Origin: DASUVJ01 sp036378995
Lineage (GTDB): Bacteria > Patescibacteriota > Saccharimonadia > Saccharimonadales > Saccharimonadaceae
DNA: 24,924 bases
Assembly (NCBI GenBank): GCA_036378995.1
Contig: DASUVJ010000063.1
Location: forward strand, 1 to 24,924
Direction of reading: 5' to 3'
Shown here: positions 15,611-23,475 of the stretch, in pieces
Layout: every line of letters begins with the position of its first letter
How positions within the stretch are numbered: the first letter of the stretch is position 1
Translations under genes and position numbers: made by a program
Notes under the pieces: model-generated
Told to the model about the DNA's origin: nothing
Databases searched by the model: none
The model's input: the letters and a program-made list of their open reading frames with translations, nothing else

Positions 15611-15619
15611 TGTTAAAAT
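15611..15619 (+). promoter_or_regulatory. Extended -10 promoter for the phosphoribosyltransferase-like gene
   Basis: TGT-TAAAAT ends 6 bases before the ATG at 15626, with no Shine-Dalgarno in between. Predicted transcripts would start at or near the ATG. Confidence 0.55.
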
Positions 15620-15625
15620 AAGCGT

Positions 15626-16282
15626 ATGTATTTTGAAAGTCGTGCCCAAGCGGGGCAAATTTTGGCTGCGCGCCTTGCGGAAAAGTACCGCTATGAAAAC
15701 TGCGCCGTTGTGGCACTTAGCGATGGAGCGGTGCAGGTGGGCGAGCAGATCGCCGGAGAGCTCCACTGTATTTTGACGATGCTTTTAATCGAGGATATAG
15801 CCGTTCCTGGCGAAGACGTAAGCTTTGGTGCTGTGTCGCAGAATGGTGGCTTTACTTATAACGGGATGTTCACAGCAGGTGAGATAGAAGGATATGTCAG
15901 TGAGTTTCACGGCTACCTGGAAGAACAGAAGCGCGAAGCGTTTCAAAAGATTAACCGACTACTTGGTGACGGGGGTATCATCGACAGTAAAATGCTGCGT
16001 GACCACGTCGTCATATTGGTAGCAGACGGACTGGACGATGGCGCATCACTCGATGTGGCCGTGGACTTTTTAAAGCCAATTCGAATTCAAAAACTGGTCG
16101 TAGCGACACCTGTTGCAACGATCCCGGCAGTCGATAAATTGCACATGTTGGCAGATGAGATTCATGTGCTTGATGTGAAAGAAAACTTTATGGGGATCAA
16201 CCATTACTATGAGCAGAATGATATTCCGTCGCACGAAGAGACGATCGCTAAGATCAACGAAATCGTGTTGAATTGGCGCTAG
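15626..16282 (+). CDS. Phosphoribosyltransferase-like protein
   Basis: 218 residues. HVVILVADGLDDGASL (127-142) matches the PRPP-binding loop of type I phosphoribosyltransferases (usual form VILVDDGxxTGxT), and the N-terminal GQILAARLAEKY with VVALSDGAVQVGEQIA fits the fold's opening. The loop is altered: the first Asp of the DD pair is Ala and the second acidic pair is shifted, so catalytic activity is uncertain. A family of such proteins is common as stand-alone genes near DNA-repair functions in CPR; the substrate is not known. It starts with an apparent leaderless promoter, divergent from priA. Confidence 0.75.
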   Translation: MYFESRAQAGQILAARLAEKYRYENCAVVALSDGAVQVGEQIAGELHCILTMLLIEDIAVPGEDVSFGAVSQNGGFTYNGMFTAGEIEGYVSEFHGYLEEQKREAFQKINRLLGDGGIIDSKMLRDHVVILVADGLDDGASLDVAVDFLKPIRIQKLVVATPVATIPAVDKLHMLADEIHVLDVKENFMGINHYYEQNDIPSHEETIAKINEIVLNWR

Positions 16283-16288
16283 CGAGAC

Positions 16289-16317
16289 TTGCTGCACATG
16301 CTGAAAAAGTGTAGAAT
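16289..16317 (+). promoter_or_regulatory. Promoter of the winged-helix gene and recJ
   Basis: TTGCTG (16289-16294), 17 bases, TAGAAT (16312-16317); predicted start near 16324. TGAGGA (16345-16350) is the ribosome binding site for the GTG at 16358. Confidence 0.7.
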
Positions 16318-16357
16318 AAATATCAACGACCGTCAGTGAAGTAAATGAGGAAAAATA

Positions 16358-16657
16358 GTGTTAGACGTTTTTATTACATCTCGAGTGCGCAGAAAAATCG
16401 TGGTTGTTTATGCCAAATATCCTGATTTTCACACGCATGTCCGGGGCCTTGCAAAGCTAATCAAGGAAGACCCGGGTAATATCCAGCGAGAGTTGAAGCG
16501 ACTTGAGAAGGTGGGTTTTTTGGTTGGAGAAAAACAGGGAAACACGAAGATCTACTCCACTAACAAGCAATTCCCAATCTTTAAAGAGCTTCAGAGCATT
16601 GTGATCAAATCGCAGCAACACGCAGCGCGTCCAAAGCGCCCGTCTGCTGATCTGTAA
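16358..16657 (+). CDS. Small winged-helix DNA-binding protein
   Basis: 99 residues, GTG start. Residues about 1-80 form an ArsR/MarR-like winged helix: VRGLAKLIKEDPGNIQRELKRLEKVGFL is the helix-turn-helix with recognition helix, followed by a beta-wing (GEKQGNTKIYSTN). There is no ligand-binding domain and no cysteine, so metal sensing of the ArsR type is not indicated. Similar short proteins occur in CPR and archaea as single-domain regulators. The stop is followed after one base by the recJ ATG, so it is co-expressed with recJ; whether it regulates this unit is unknown. Confidence 0.8.
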   Translation: MLDVFITSRVRRKIVVVYAKYPDFHTHVRGLAKLIKEDPGNIQRELKRLEKVGFLVGEKQGNTKIYSTNKQFPIFKELQSIVIKSQQHAARPKRPSADL

Positions 16658-16658
16658 A

Positions 16659-18296
16659 ATGGGACTATTTGAAGAACTGCTCGCATCACGTGGCCTAACC
16701 GGCAAGACGCGTGATGTTTTCTTGTCGCCTGATTATGAGGCAAAACATGATCCATTTCTGCTTCCGGATATGCAAAAGGCTGTCGATCGACTAGTGCTCG
16801 CTCGGGAGCGCCAAGATCACATTACGATCTATGGAGACTATGACATTGACGGGTTGACCGCAACGACGGTACTGCTCGATGCGTTCGAGAGCTTTGGGTT
16901 TCGACAGGTAGACGCGTTTATCCCAAACCGATTCGTGGAAGGATATGGCCTCACGGTTGATGCCATCGAAAAAATTGCAAAGACAGGCACTAAACTAATC
17001 GTTACGGTCGACTGCGGTAGCCTCAGTGAAAAAGAGATTATTCGAGCAAACGAATTAGGGATGGATGTGATCGTGACGGATCACCATAATGTAGCAGCCG
17101 TGCAGCCTCCGGCGGTTGCGGTTATTAATCCGAAGCGCCCGGATCATGAATATCCTTTTATAGATCTTGCAGGTGTTGGCGTTGCATTTAAACTTGTCCA
17201 GGCGCTTCAGACGCGTTTAGACGGATTGCCAATAGGCCAGGAGAAATGGTTGCTCGATCTTGTAGCACTGGGAACGGTTTGTGACGTTGTGACGCTTGTT
17301 GATGAAAACCGCGCCAATGTGTACTGGGGTCTGAAGGTGCTGGCAAAGACACGACGCCCGGGACTCAAAGCGTTAATGGCGGTTGCCGGTGTTGAGCCTG
17401 CCAAGGTTAACGCACGTAGTCTTGGTTTCGGGTTGGGGCCCCGCATGAACGCTGCCGGCAGACTGGAGACGGCCCAGTACTCACTCGATATGCTGCGAGC
17501 CAACGACCCGATGGCGGCACTCGAAAAGGCTCAGCAGCTGGACGTACTCAATACTAACAGGCGCAGCGACCAGGATAAGATATTTAAAGCGGCAATTTTA
17601 CAGGCGGAAATGTACAAAGATGATCCGGTACTCGTCGTGAGCCACCCGGAATGGAATCATGGCATTATTGGCATTGTAGCTGCCAAATTGCTGGAAAAAT
17701 ACAAAAAGCCGACGTACGTTTTGCAGGAGATGGGCGAGGAGAGTAAAGGCTCCGCGCGGAGTTACGGCGATTTCAGTGCGGCAGATGCAATTCGAGCAAG
17801 TGATGACATCATCACTAAGGGCGGTGGGCATAAATTGGCAGCTGGCGTGACACTCCCAACGGAAAATATCTCAGCTTTTCGTAAGAGGGTGAATGAATTT
17901 TACCGAACAAAAAATTTGTTCAACCAAGAAGCGCTGCTTCTGCCGAAGGAAGATGTCGTATTACAGCGTCTAGCGGATGTGGATGAGACACTCCTGGCTC
18001 AGGTGGATCAGCTCGAGCCATTTGGAAACGGAAATCCGGAACCGGTACTAAAAGCTATCGATTTGCTTGTGATGGGTATTCGTCGTATGGGAGCAGATGC
18101 GCAGCACGTGAAGCTTGAGCTGCGTGATGAGACGCATTCATCCATGCATTTTTTGGCATTTAACGCGCCGCCGCACTTTTTTGTCGAACCTGGCGAGCGG
18201 GTCTCGGTCTGGTTTCAGCCGAGCATAAACGAATGGCAGGGCAGGCGATCGATTGAGGGGCGCTTACTCCACTTAGAGTCAGGCGAAAACGTCTAA
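16659..18296 (+). CDS. recJ: Single-stranded-DNA-specific exonuclease RecJ
   Basis: 545 residues, close to the usual 550-580. The DHH domain has motif I DYDIDG (60-65), motif II VDCG (117-120) and DHH (141-143). The DHHA1 domain has GGGHKLAAGVTL, and an OB-fold region closes the protein (QLEPFGNGNPEPV onward). RecJ degrades 5'-ended single-stranded DNA in recombination and mismatch repair. It starts one base after the winged-helix gene stop, and its stop is followed directly by the rpsU promoter. Confidence 0.95.
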   Translation: MGLFEELLASRGLTGKTRDVFLSPDYEAKHDPFLLPDMQKAVDRLVLARERQDHITIYGDYDIDGLTATTVLLDAFESFGFRQVDAFIPNRFVEGYGLTVDAIEKIAKTGTKLIVTVDCGSLSEKEIIRANELGMDVIVTDHHNVAAVQPPAVAVINPKRPDHEYPFIDLAGVGVAFKLVQALQTRLDGLPIGQEKWLLDLVALGTVCDVVTLVDENRANVYWGLKVLAKTRRPGLKALMAVAGVEPAKVNARSLGFGLGPRMNAAGRLETAQYSLDMLRANDPMAALEKAQQLDVLNTNRRSDQDKIFKAAILQAEMYKDDPVLVVSHPEWNHGIIGIVAAKLLEKYKKPTYVLQEMGEESKGSARSYGDFSAADAIRASDDIITKGGGHKLAAGVTLPTENISAFRKRVNEFYRTKNLFNQEALLLPKEDVVLQRLADVDETLLAQVDQLEPFGNGNPEPVLKAIDLLVMGIRRMGADAQHVKLELRDETHSSMHFLAFNAPPHFFVEPGERVSVWFQPSINEWQGRRSIEGRLLHLESGENV

Positions 18297-18298
18297 TA

Positions 18299-18327
18299 TT
18301 GCATCTCGTTCGGTTCTCTGTTACAAT
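18299..18327 (+). promoter_or_regulatory. Promoter of rpsU-yqeY
   Basis: TTGCAT (18299-18304), 17 bases, TACAAT (18322-18327). The -10 ends 10 bases before the ATG at 18338, giving a leader of only about 4 bases and no Shine-Dalgarno. Confidence 0.7.
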
Positions 18328-18337
18328 AACAGACGAT

Positions 18338-18553
18338 ATGGTACAAGTAACACGTAAAGATTCACGCGAAGCGAACGAGAATATTATCCGTCGTTTCAAC
18401 CGAAAGGTTTTGCAGAGCGGTGTCCTAGCTGAAGCTAAGGCTGTTATGCGCTTCTCAAAGCCTATTAGCAAGACGGAGCGCCGTTCAAAGGCGATTATCC
18501 GCAAAAGCCGCAAGGCTGACAAATTAGCTAAAGCCCGCCTGGGGATCCGCTAA
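18338..18553 (+). CDS. rpsU: 30S ribosomal protein bS21
   Basis: 71 residues from ATG 18338; a TTG at 18299 would lie inside the promoter. MVQVTRKDSREANENIIRRF is the family's opening, followed by NRKVLQSGVLAEAK and FSKPISKTERRSK, and a basic tail. bS21 sits near the anti-Shine-Dalgarno end of 16S rRNA and affects start-site selection. It is next to yqeY, a common bacterial pairing. Confidence 0.95.
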   Translation: MVQVTRKDSREANENIIRRFNRKVLQSGVLAEAKAVMRFSKPISKTERRSKAIIRKSRKADKLAKARLGIR

Positions 18554-18556
18554 TTC

Positions 18557-19009
18557 ATGGCGCTAAAGCAGCGCATCGATAACGATCTTAAAGCCGCTCT
18601 TTTGGGCGGCGATCGTTTTGTTGCAGAGACATTGCGTGGCCTAAAGGCTGCGATTCTTAACGAAGAGGTTGCGAAAAACATGCGTGACGCCGGTCTTGAT
18701 GATACTTCGATCGAGCAGATCGCTGCAAAAGAGGTAAAAAAGCGCAATGAATCCGCAGCACTCTACGAACAAAATATGCGTGAGGATTCAGCGGCCGATG
18801 AGCGCCGTGAGGCTGATATCATCTCCCAGTACCTTCCAAAACAGCTGAGCGAAGCAGAACTAAAGACTATCGTTGACGCTAAGGTAGCCGAAGTCGGCGC
18901 CACTGACGCAAAAATGATGGGTCAGGTTATTGCTGCTGTTAAAAAAGACGTTGGTACGGCTGCCGACGGCGCGATGATTGCGAAACTTGTAAAAGAAGCA
19001 CTGAACTAA
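18557..19009 (+). CDS. yqeY: GatB/YqeY domain protein
   Basis: 150 residues, the normal length for the family. Helical N-terminal half (LRGLKAAILNEEVAK), KEVKKRNESAALYEQ and the C-terminal YLPKQLSEAELKTIV then MGQVIAAVKKDVGTAADGAMIAKLV are characteristic. Similar to the C-terminal tRNA-binding tail of GatB/GatE, though its own role is not settled. It begins 3 bases after rpsU. Confidence 0.92.
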   Translation: MALKQRIDNDLKAALLGGDRFVAETLRGLKAAILNEEVAKNMRDAGLDDTSIEQIAAKEVKKRNESAALYEQNMREDSAADERREADIISQYLPKQLSEAELKTIVDAKVAEVGATDAKMMGQVIAAVKKDVGTAADGAMIAKLVKEALN

Positions 19010-19027
19010 AACAAAAAAGGAGAATAA

Positions 19028-19573
19028 ATGATCGTATTTTTTGGTCCGGCTGGTGCTGGTAAGAGTGTCCAGGGGCAGCTGCTTGCTGCGCGAAACGGCT
19101 GGCGTTGGCTGAGTGCGGGCCAGTTGCTTCGTGATACGCACGATTTGGAGCTCATCAAAGAGATGCAGACGGGTAAGCTTGTTACCCCCGAGAAAGTAAA
19201 CTCACTCATGGGCGACGCGTTGAAGCGTTCAAAAAACATCGATCGAGTTATTCTTGATGGGTTTCCACGTCAGCTCGACCAGGCAAAATGGCTTGTTGAA
19301 TCTCAGCCCGAGCATGAACGGTCGGTTGCGCTTGTGATCGTTCTTGAAGTTCCTCGCAGCGAGCTACTCAAGCGCCTCGAAGTTCGTGGTCGTGCCGACG
19401 ATACGCCCGAGGCAATCGACGAGCGACTTAAGATTTATCGTACGGAAATGTACCCGATTCTTAGCTACCTGACGGAACAGGGCGTAAACATTGCACACAT
19501 TGATGGAACGGGATCAGTAGGGCAGGTGCACGACCGCATCATGGAAGAGTTAGAAGCACTTAAACTTGCATAA
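19028..19573 (+). CDS. adk: Adenylate kinase, short-LID form
   Basis: 181 residues. Walker A GPAGAGKS (6-13), NMP-binding LSAGQLLRD (29-36 region) and DGFPR (77-81) are present. The LID is very short: RGRADDTPEAIDERL (120-134) replaces the 30-40 residue insert with or without zinc cysteines. It interconverts 2 ADP with ATP and AMP. AAGGAG lies 5 bases before the ATG. In the AMP-binding site the usual TGD reads AGQ, which deserves care in assigning the exact nucleotide. It is followed by map after 3 bases, as in ribosomal operons of many bacteria. Confidence 0.92.
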   Translation: MIVFFGPAGAGKSVQGQLLAARNGWRWLSAGQLLRDTHDLELIKEMQTGKLVTPEKVNSLMGDALKRSKNIDRVILDGFPRQLDQAKWLVESQPEHERSVALVIVLEVPRSELLKRLEVRGRADDTPEAIDERLKIYRTEMYPILSYLTEQGVNIAHIDGTGSVGQVHDRIMEELEALKLA

Positions 19574-19576
19574 ATT

Positions 19577-20332
19577 ATGAGCCAGCCACGTAAAACCGAA
19601 GCACAAATACAAGCGATGCGCGAAGGAGGCAAAATCCTCGCGACTATTTATCGTGACTTGAAAGCGTATGTGCAGCCGGGAATGAGTGAACTGGAGGTTG
19701 ATGCGTGGGTTGAATCCGAGATTAAACGCCACGGAGCTACCGCTACTTATAAAACAAGCGAGGTAAATTTCCCAAACGTGATTTGTATCAGCACGAATGA
19801 CCAAATTGTGCACGGCATCCCGACAGAATATCGATTTGAACCCGGCGACGTAGTGGGATTTGACCTCGTTATTACGTATAAAGGTATGAAGACAGACGCC
19901 GCATTTACCATGGTAATCGGCGGCAAGCCTTCGGGGGCGGTAAAGCACCTGGTTAATTTTACGGAGCGCAGCCTGTACGCTGGTATCGACGCGATCAAGG
20001 GGCCTGTATATACAGGTGATATCGGTGCTGCTGTCGAAAAAGTTTTAAAAGAGGGCAAGCTTGGGATTATCCGTGAACTTGTCGGACACGGCGTGGGGCT
20101 TGAAATGCATATGCCTCCAGAAGTGCCAAACTACGGACGAAAAGGGACGGGTGTTCTTTTAAAACCCGGTGATACTATTGCCATCGAACCAATGGCAACG
20201 CTTGGCAAAGAGCAGATTTATACCGAAGAAGACGAGTGGACTATCTCGACACGTGACGGATCGCTCGCGGCGCATTTTGAGCATACGGTACTGATTACCG
20301 AAGACGGCGCTGAAATTTTGACGCAGCTATAA
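19577..20332 (+). CDS. map: Methionine aminopeptidase, type I
   Basis: 251 residues. All five metal ligands are seen: D96 (GFDL), D107 (KTDAAF), H171 (GHGVGLEMH), E204 (AIEPMA) and E235 (HFEHTV); H79 in VHGIP contacts substrate. It removes the initiator Met after deformylation. No N-terminal zinc or SH3 extension is present. Its stop overlaps the next gene's start (TAATG). Confidence 0.96.
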   Translation: MSQPRKTEAQIQAMREGGKILATIYRDLKAYVQPGMSELEVDAWVESEIKRHGATATYKTSEVNFPNVICISTNDQIVHGIPTEYRFEPGDVVGFDLVITYKGMKTDAAFTMVIGGKPSGAVKHLVNFTERSLYAGIDAIKGPVYTGDIGAAVEKVLKEGKLGIIRELVGHGVGLEMHMPPEVPNYGRKGTGVLLKPGDTIAIEPMATLGKEQIYTEEDEWTISTRDGSLAAHFEHTVLITEDGAEILTQL

Positions 20333-20916
20333 TGAGGGACTTTGAGCGAAACGGGCAGCGTTATACTGTTGAAGAAATTGCAGCCTTGGAGATGGAGCGG
20401 TTGTTGAGTCTTCGTGATCGAAACGCCGATATAAACTTGGGCTGGCCTCGTCACGTGGAAGAAGAGGTCCGGAGAGAATGGCAAAAAGAAGGGTATGGCG
20501 ACCCACTTGTATTTGTAGCCGAAGACGGTAATCCTATCGTAATAGCCCGACTGGAAGAGGAAGAGCTATATGACGAAAGAGGTCTCATCTGGCAAGATCA
20601 CGATATCTCCTATCGTGTGTATTTACCTGCGGAAACTCGCGACGTTACGATTCCTCATCAGTTCGCGCCCAATGTTGGCCAAGGCTTATGGTCAGATGAT
20701 TATACTTTTTATGATTTAAATGATGAAATGGCTGGATTTGAACTCGCGCTTTTAGATGAAACGGCACAAGCTGATATGCATTGGCTCCATGAAAAGTTAG
20801 GGTCAAAGTTGATAGCGCGAAAAGCCGGTATGGTTCCGCCGCGTTTAGTGGGCGGCGATGACGTAAAGGGAATTCGTCTCGATTCTTTTTCTCGTTTTAG
20901 CGAAAGCGACTTCTAG
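20332..20916 (+). CDS. Hypothetical protein, translationally coupled to map
   Basis: 194 residues, acidic (many Asp/Glu), without cysteine, signal or membrane segment. The ATG shares a base with the map stop. Visible features are a helical start (YTVEEIAALEMERLLSLRDR), a beta-like middle (DPLVFVAEDGNPIVIARLEE, ISYRVYLPAETRDVTI) and an aromatic-rich run (GQGLWSDDYTFYDLND). No family is recognised. As the last gene of the adk-map unit it may serve in protein maturation or nothing related; no function is assigned. Confidence 0.75.
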   Translation: MRDFERNGQRYTVEEIAALEMERLLSLRDRNADINLGWPRHVEEEVRREWQKEGYGDPLVFVAEDGNPIVIARLEEEELYDERGLIWQDHDISYRVYLPAETRDVTIPHQFAPNVGQGLWSDDYTFYDLNDEMAGFELALLDETAQADMHWLHEKLGSKLIARKAGMVPPRLVGGDDVKGIRLDSFSRFSESDF

Positions 20917-20936
20917 CCAAAACACTGCATAAGCGT

Positions 20937-20942
20937 TATACT
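20937..20942 (+). promoter_or_regulatory. -10 box just before ftsA
   Basis: TATACT ends 7 bases before the ftsA ATG, with a weak -35 (TAGCCA) 17 bases upstream and no Shine-Dalgarno. It implies a leaderless ftsA message. Confidence 0.55.
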
Positions 20943-20949
20943 CTAACGT

Positions 20950-22200
20950 ATGCAAGAAACATCTCGATATGCCGTCGGTATTGATATTGGGACGACTACT
21001 GTTCGTTGTGTCGTCGGTCATATCGACAGCACGACGGGCACTCCAACAATTGTGGGTGTCGGTCAGGCGCCAAACACAGGAATGCGAAAAGGGGTAGTGG
21101 CGAATCTTTCTGGCCCAGCCCAGGCTATTGACGACGCGCTTGGTGAGGCCGAGCGCATGAGTGGATATCAGGTGGATTCCGCCTCGATCAGTATCAACGG
21201 ATCGCACATTATCAGCACAAAAGCCGACGGGATGATTGCGGTCGGCGGTATGGATCACGAGATCGTACCCGAAGATCTCGATAGGATCGAAGAAGTTGCG
21301 ACGATGGGCAAAGTTCCGCCAAACCGCGAGATTCTTGAAGTTGTCCCGCACAGTTACCGTCTGGATGGCCAGGATAATATTAAAGACCCGCTTGGTATGA
21401 CGGGTACTCGTCTTGAGATTAATGCGAATGTCGTATCGGCGCTTGCTCCGCATCTTTCTAATCTGCAAAAATCAGCCGAAATGGCAAAAGTAACGCCACA
21501 TGCCATTACTCCGGCCGTATTGGCGGCATCCAAGGCTGTTTTGGGTGAACACCAAATTGAAAACGGTGTCGCTGTCGTCGACTTGGGCGGTTCAACAACA
21601 AGTGTCGCAGTCTTCGAAGAGGGCGATTTGCAGTACATGGCCGTCATCCCTGTCGGTGGCGCGAACATCACGAATGACCTTGCGATAGGACTAAAAACCG
21701 ACCCTGAAATCGCAGAAAAAGTGAAGGTCACGCACGCCGCTGCTGTCGCACGAAGTGCGGCCGAGGACGTCACTGTAAAGCATGATAAAGAAACGCATAC
21801 GTTTAGTTCATCTGATATTGATGAGATCGTTGAAGCACGCCTCGACGAAATCTTTGAGGCGGTCCATAAAGAGCTCAAAAAAGCAGGGCGAGCAGGCCAG
21901 CTGCCGAGCGGTGTCGTGCTTACGGGTGGAACGGCGAAGCTAAAAGGCATTGCCGATTACGCAAAAGCAAAGCTTGAACTCGCGGCCCGCGTCGGTAAAT
22001 CGTCTGGTTATGGCGGTGTTGCCGAGAATATCGAAGAACCACAGTTTGCTACTGTCGTAGGCCTGATGCTAGCTGACGCTCAAGGTGGCCAGCAGCACGC
22101 TCCGCATCACTCCGCAAAGACCGTAGGTGGGGGCGGCAAAGCTGCCATTCAAAGCGCGGGCGGATTTATTTCGAAATTCATCAACAAATTTAAGGCGTGA
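20950..22200 (+). CDS. ftsA: Cell division protein FtsA
   Basis: 416 residues, usual length. Actin-fold phosphate motifs are GIDIGTTTVRCVVG (10-23) and VVDLGGSTTSVAVF; LTGGTAKLKGI is the adenosine motif. The inserted 1C/SHS2 subdomain lies between. A C-terminal amphipathic helix (GGFISKFINKFKA), after a Gly/His-rich linker, is the membrane-targeting tip. FtsA tethers FtsZ filaments to the membrane. It precedes ftsZ by 61 bases. Confidence 0.95.
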   Translation: MQETSRYAVGIDIGTTTVRCVVGHIDSTTGTPTIVGVGQAPNTGMRKGVVANLSGPAQAIDDALGEAERMSGYQVDSASISINGSHIISTKADGMIAVGGMDHEIVPEDLDRIEEVATMGKVPPNREILEVVPHSYRLDGQDNIKDPLGMTGTRLEINANVVSALAPHLSNLQKSAEMAKVTPHAITPAVLAASKAVLGEHQIENGVAVVDLGGSTTSVAVFEEGDLQYMAVIPVGGANITNDLAIGLKTDPEIAEKVKVTHAAAVARSAAEDVTVKHDKETHTFSSSDIDEIVEARLDEIFEAVHKELKKAGRAGQLPSGVVLTGGTAKLKGIADYAKAKLELAARVGKSSGYGGVAENIEEPQFATVVGLMLADAQGGQQHAPHHSAKTVGGGGKAAIQSAGGFISKFINKFKA

Positions 22201-22202
22201 AT

Positions 22203-22216
22203 TTGATTTTAATCAA
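22203..22216. promoter_or_regulatory. 14-bp inverted repeat over the ftsZ -35 region
   Basis: TTGATT-TT-AATCAA is a perfect dyad 8 bases before the extended -10 TGC-TATACT (22221-22229). It could be an operator or serve as the -35 itself. Confidence 0.4.
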
Positions 22217-22220
22217 TAAA

Positions 22221-22229
22221 TGCTATACT
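22221..22229 (+). promoter_or_regulatory. Extended -10 promoter of ftsZ
   Basis: TGC-TATACT is an extended -10; predicted start near 22236. The leader includes GGGGAG (22246-22251), 10 bases from the ATG. Confidence 0.65.
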
Positions 22230-22261
22230 AGATAAGAATAGATACGGGGAGACTTTATTAC

Positions 22262-23467
22262 ATGCCTGAAGTGAAACCAAGCGAAATACAAACATTTGCC
22301 AGTATTAAGGTTGTTGGCGTCGGTGGAGCCGGCGGTTCTGCTGTTAATCGAATGAAGGATGCCGGACTTGGTGGCGTTCAGTTCATTGCTATGAATACCG
22401 ATGCGCAGGCACTTCATAACTCAAAAGCCGACGTAAAGATTCATCTCGGTCACAATACTACTAACGGACTTGGCGCAGGTGCCGATCCTTCAACGGGCGA
22501 AGCGGCTGCTAACGAATCGCGCGACGAAATCCGCGATGCACTTGAAGGCGCGGATATGGTGTTTGTTACCATCGGTGCTGGTGGTGGTACTGGTAGCGGT
22601 GCAGGTCATGTCGTTGCAGAGATTGCACGTGAGCTCGGGATTCTTGTCGTTGGTGTTGCAACTAAGCCGTTTAGTTTTGAGGGCGAAAAGCGCCGTCAGA
22701 ATGCCGAATGGGCGATTGCACAGCTTGGCCGCACGGTAGATACACTTATCACGATTCCAAACGATCGTCTTCTTCAGACGATTGATCGCCGCACGCCGCT
22801 GCTTGAAACGTTCAAGATTGCTGACGATGTCCTTCGTCAGGGTGTTCAAGGTATTTCAGAACTTATTACCGAACACGGTTTGATCAACCTCGACTTTGCC
22901 GACGTAAAGGCTATCATGAGTAACGCGGGCTCTGCGCTTATGGGTATCGGCCGCGCCAGTGGTGACGACCGCGCCGCACAAGCTGCTCAGCAGGCGATCG
23001 AATCGCCACTCATCGAAGTATCGATCGATGGCGCCAAGGGTGTACTATTCAATGTTACCGGTGGTTATGACATGAGCATGAGTGAAATTCAGGAAGCTGC
23101 CGAGATTATTACCAGCGCTGTTTCGCCAGATGCAAACATTATCTTTGGCGCGACGCTTAAGCCTGAACTCGAAGACGAACTTATCATTACTGTTATTGCG
23201 ACTGGTTTTGATAGCGCGTTCTTCCACGAACAGGCTGCTCAGTTAGAAACACCCGTTTCATCGACCGCTCCTGCTGCGGCTCCTACGCCAGTAGCGGCCG
23301 AAGATGCAGTCCAGGGGATCAACATGGATCTTGATCAGTCGAATGCGGCCGCTTCATTTGCAGAAGAGCCGACTCACGACATCTGGGGAACTCAGCCAGA
23401 AGAAGACGAATCAGACACTCCTGCATTCCTGCGTCGCCGCAAAAAGAATAAGCAATCAGACGAATAG
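22262..23467 (+). CDS. ftsZ: Cell division protein FtsZ
   Basis: 401 residues. Nucleotide-binding VGVGGAGGSAVNRM (18-31) and the tubulin signature GGGTGSG (107-113), where the usual form is GGGTGTG, so one Thr is Ser. The T7-loop region NLDFADVKAIMSNAGSA is intact. An acidic/Ala-rich linker follows, and the tail DTPAFLRRR (385-393) matches the conserved C-terminal peptide that binds FtsA. It forms the Z-ring with GTP. The next gene, nrdR, begins 8 bases after the stop. Confidence 0.97.
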   Translation: MPEVKPSEIQTFASIKVVGVGGAGGSAVNRMKDAGLGGVQFIAMNTDAQALHNSKADVKIHLGHNTTNGLGAGADPSTGEAAANESRDEIRDALEGADMVFVTIGAGGGTGSGAGHVVAEIARELGILVVGVATKPFSFEGEKRRQNAEWAIAQLGRTVDTLITIPNDRLLQTIDRRTPLLETFKIADDVLRQGVQGISELITEHGLINLDFADVKAIMSNAGSALMGIGRASGDDRAAQAAQQAIESPLIEVSIDGAKGVLFNVTGGYDMSMSEIQEAAEIITSAVSPDANIIFGATLKPELEDELIITVIATGFDSAFFHEQAAQLETPVSSTAPAAAPTPVAAEDAVQGINMDLDQSNAAASFAEEPTHDIWGTQPEEDESDTPAFLRRRKKNKQSDE

Positions 23468-23475
23468 GACACACA

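Noticed and set aside
20845..21468. 207-codon minus-strand frame opposite ftsA
   Set aside because: Antisense to conserved FtsA motifs; no promoter or ribosome binding site.
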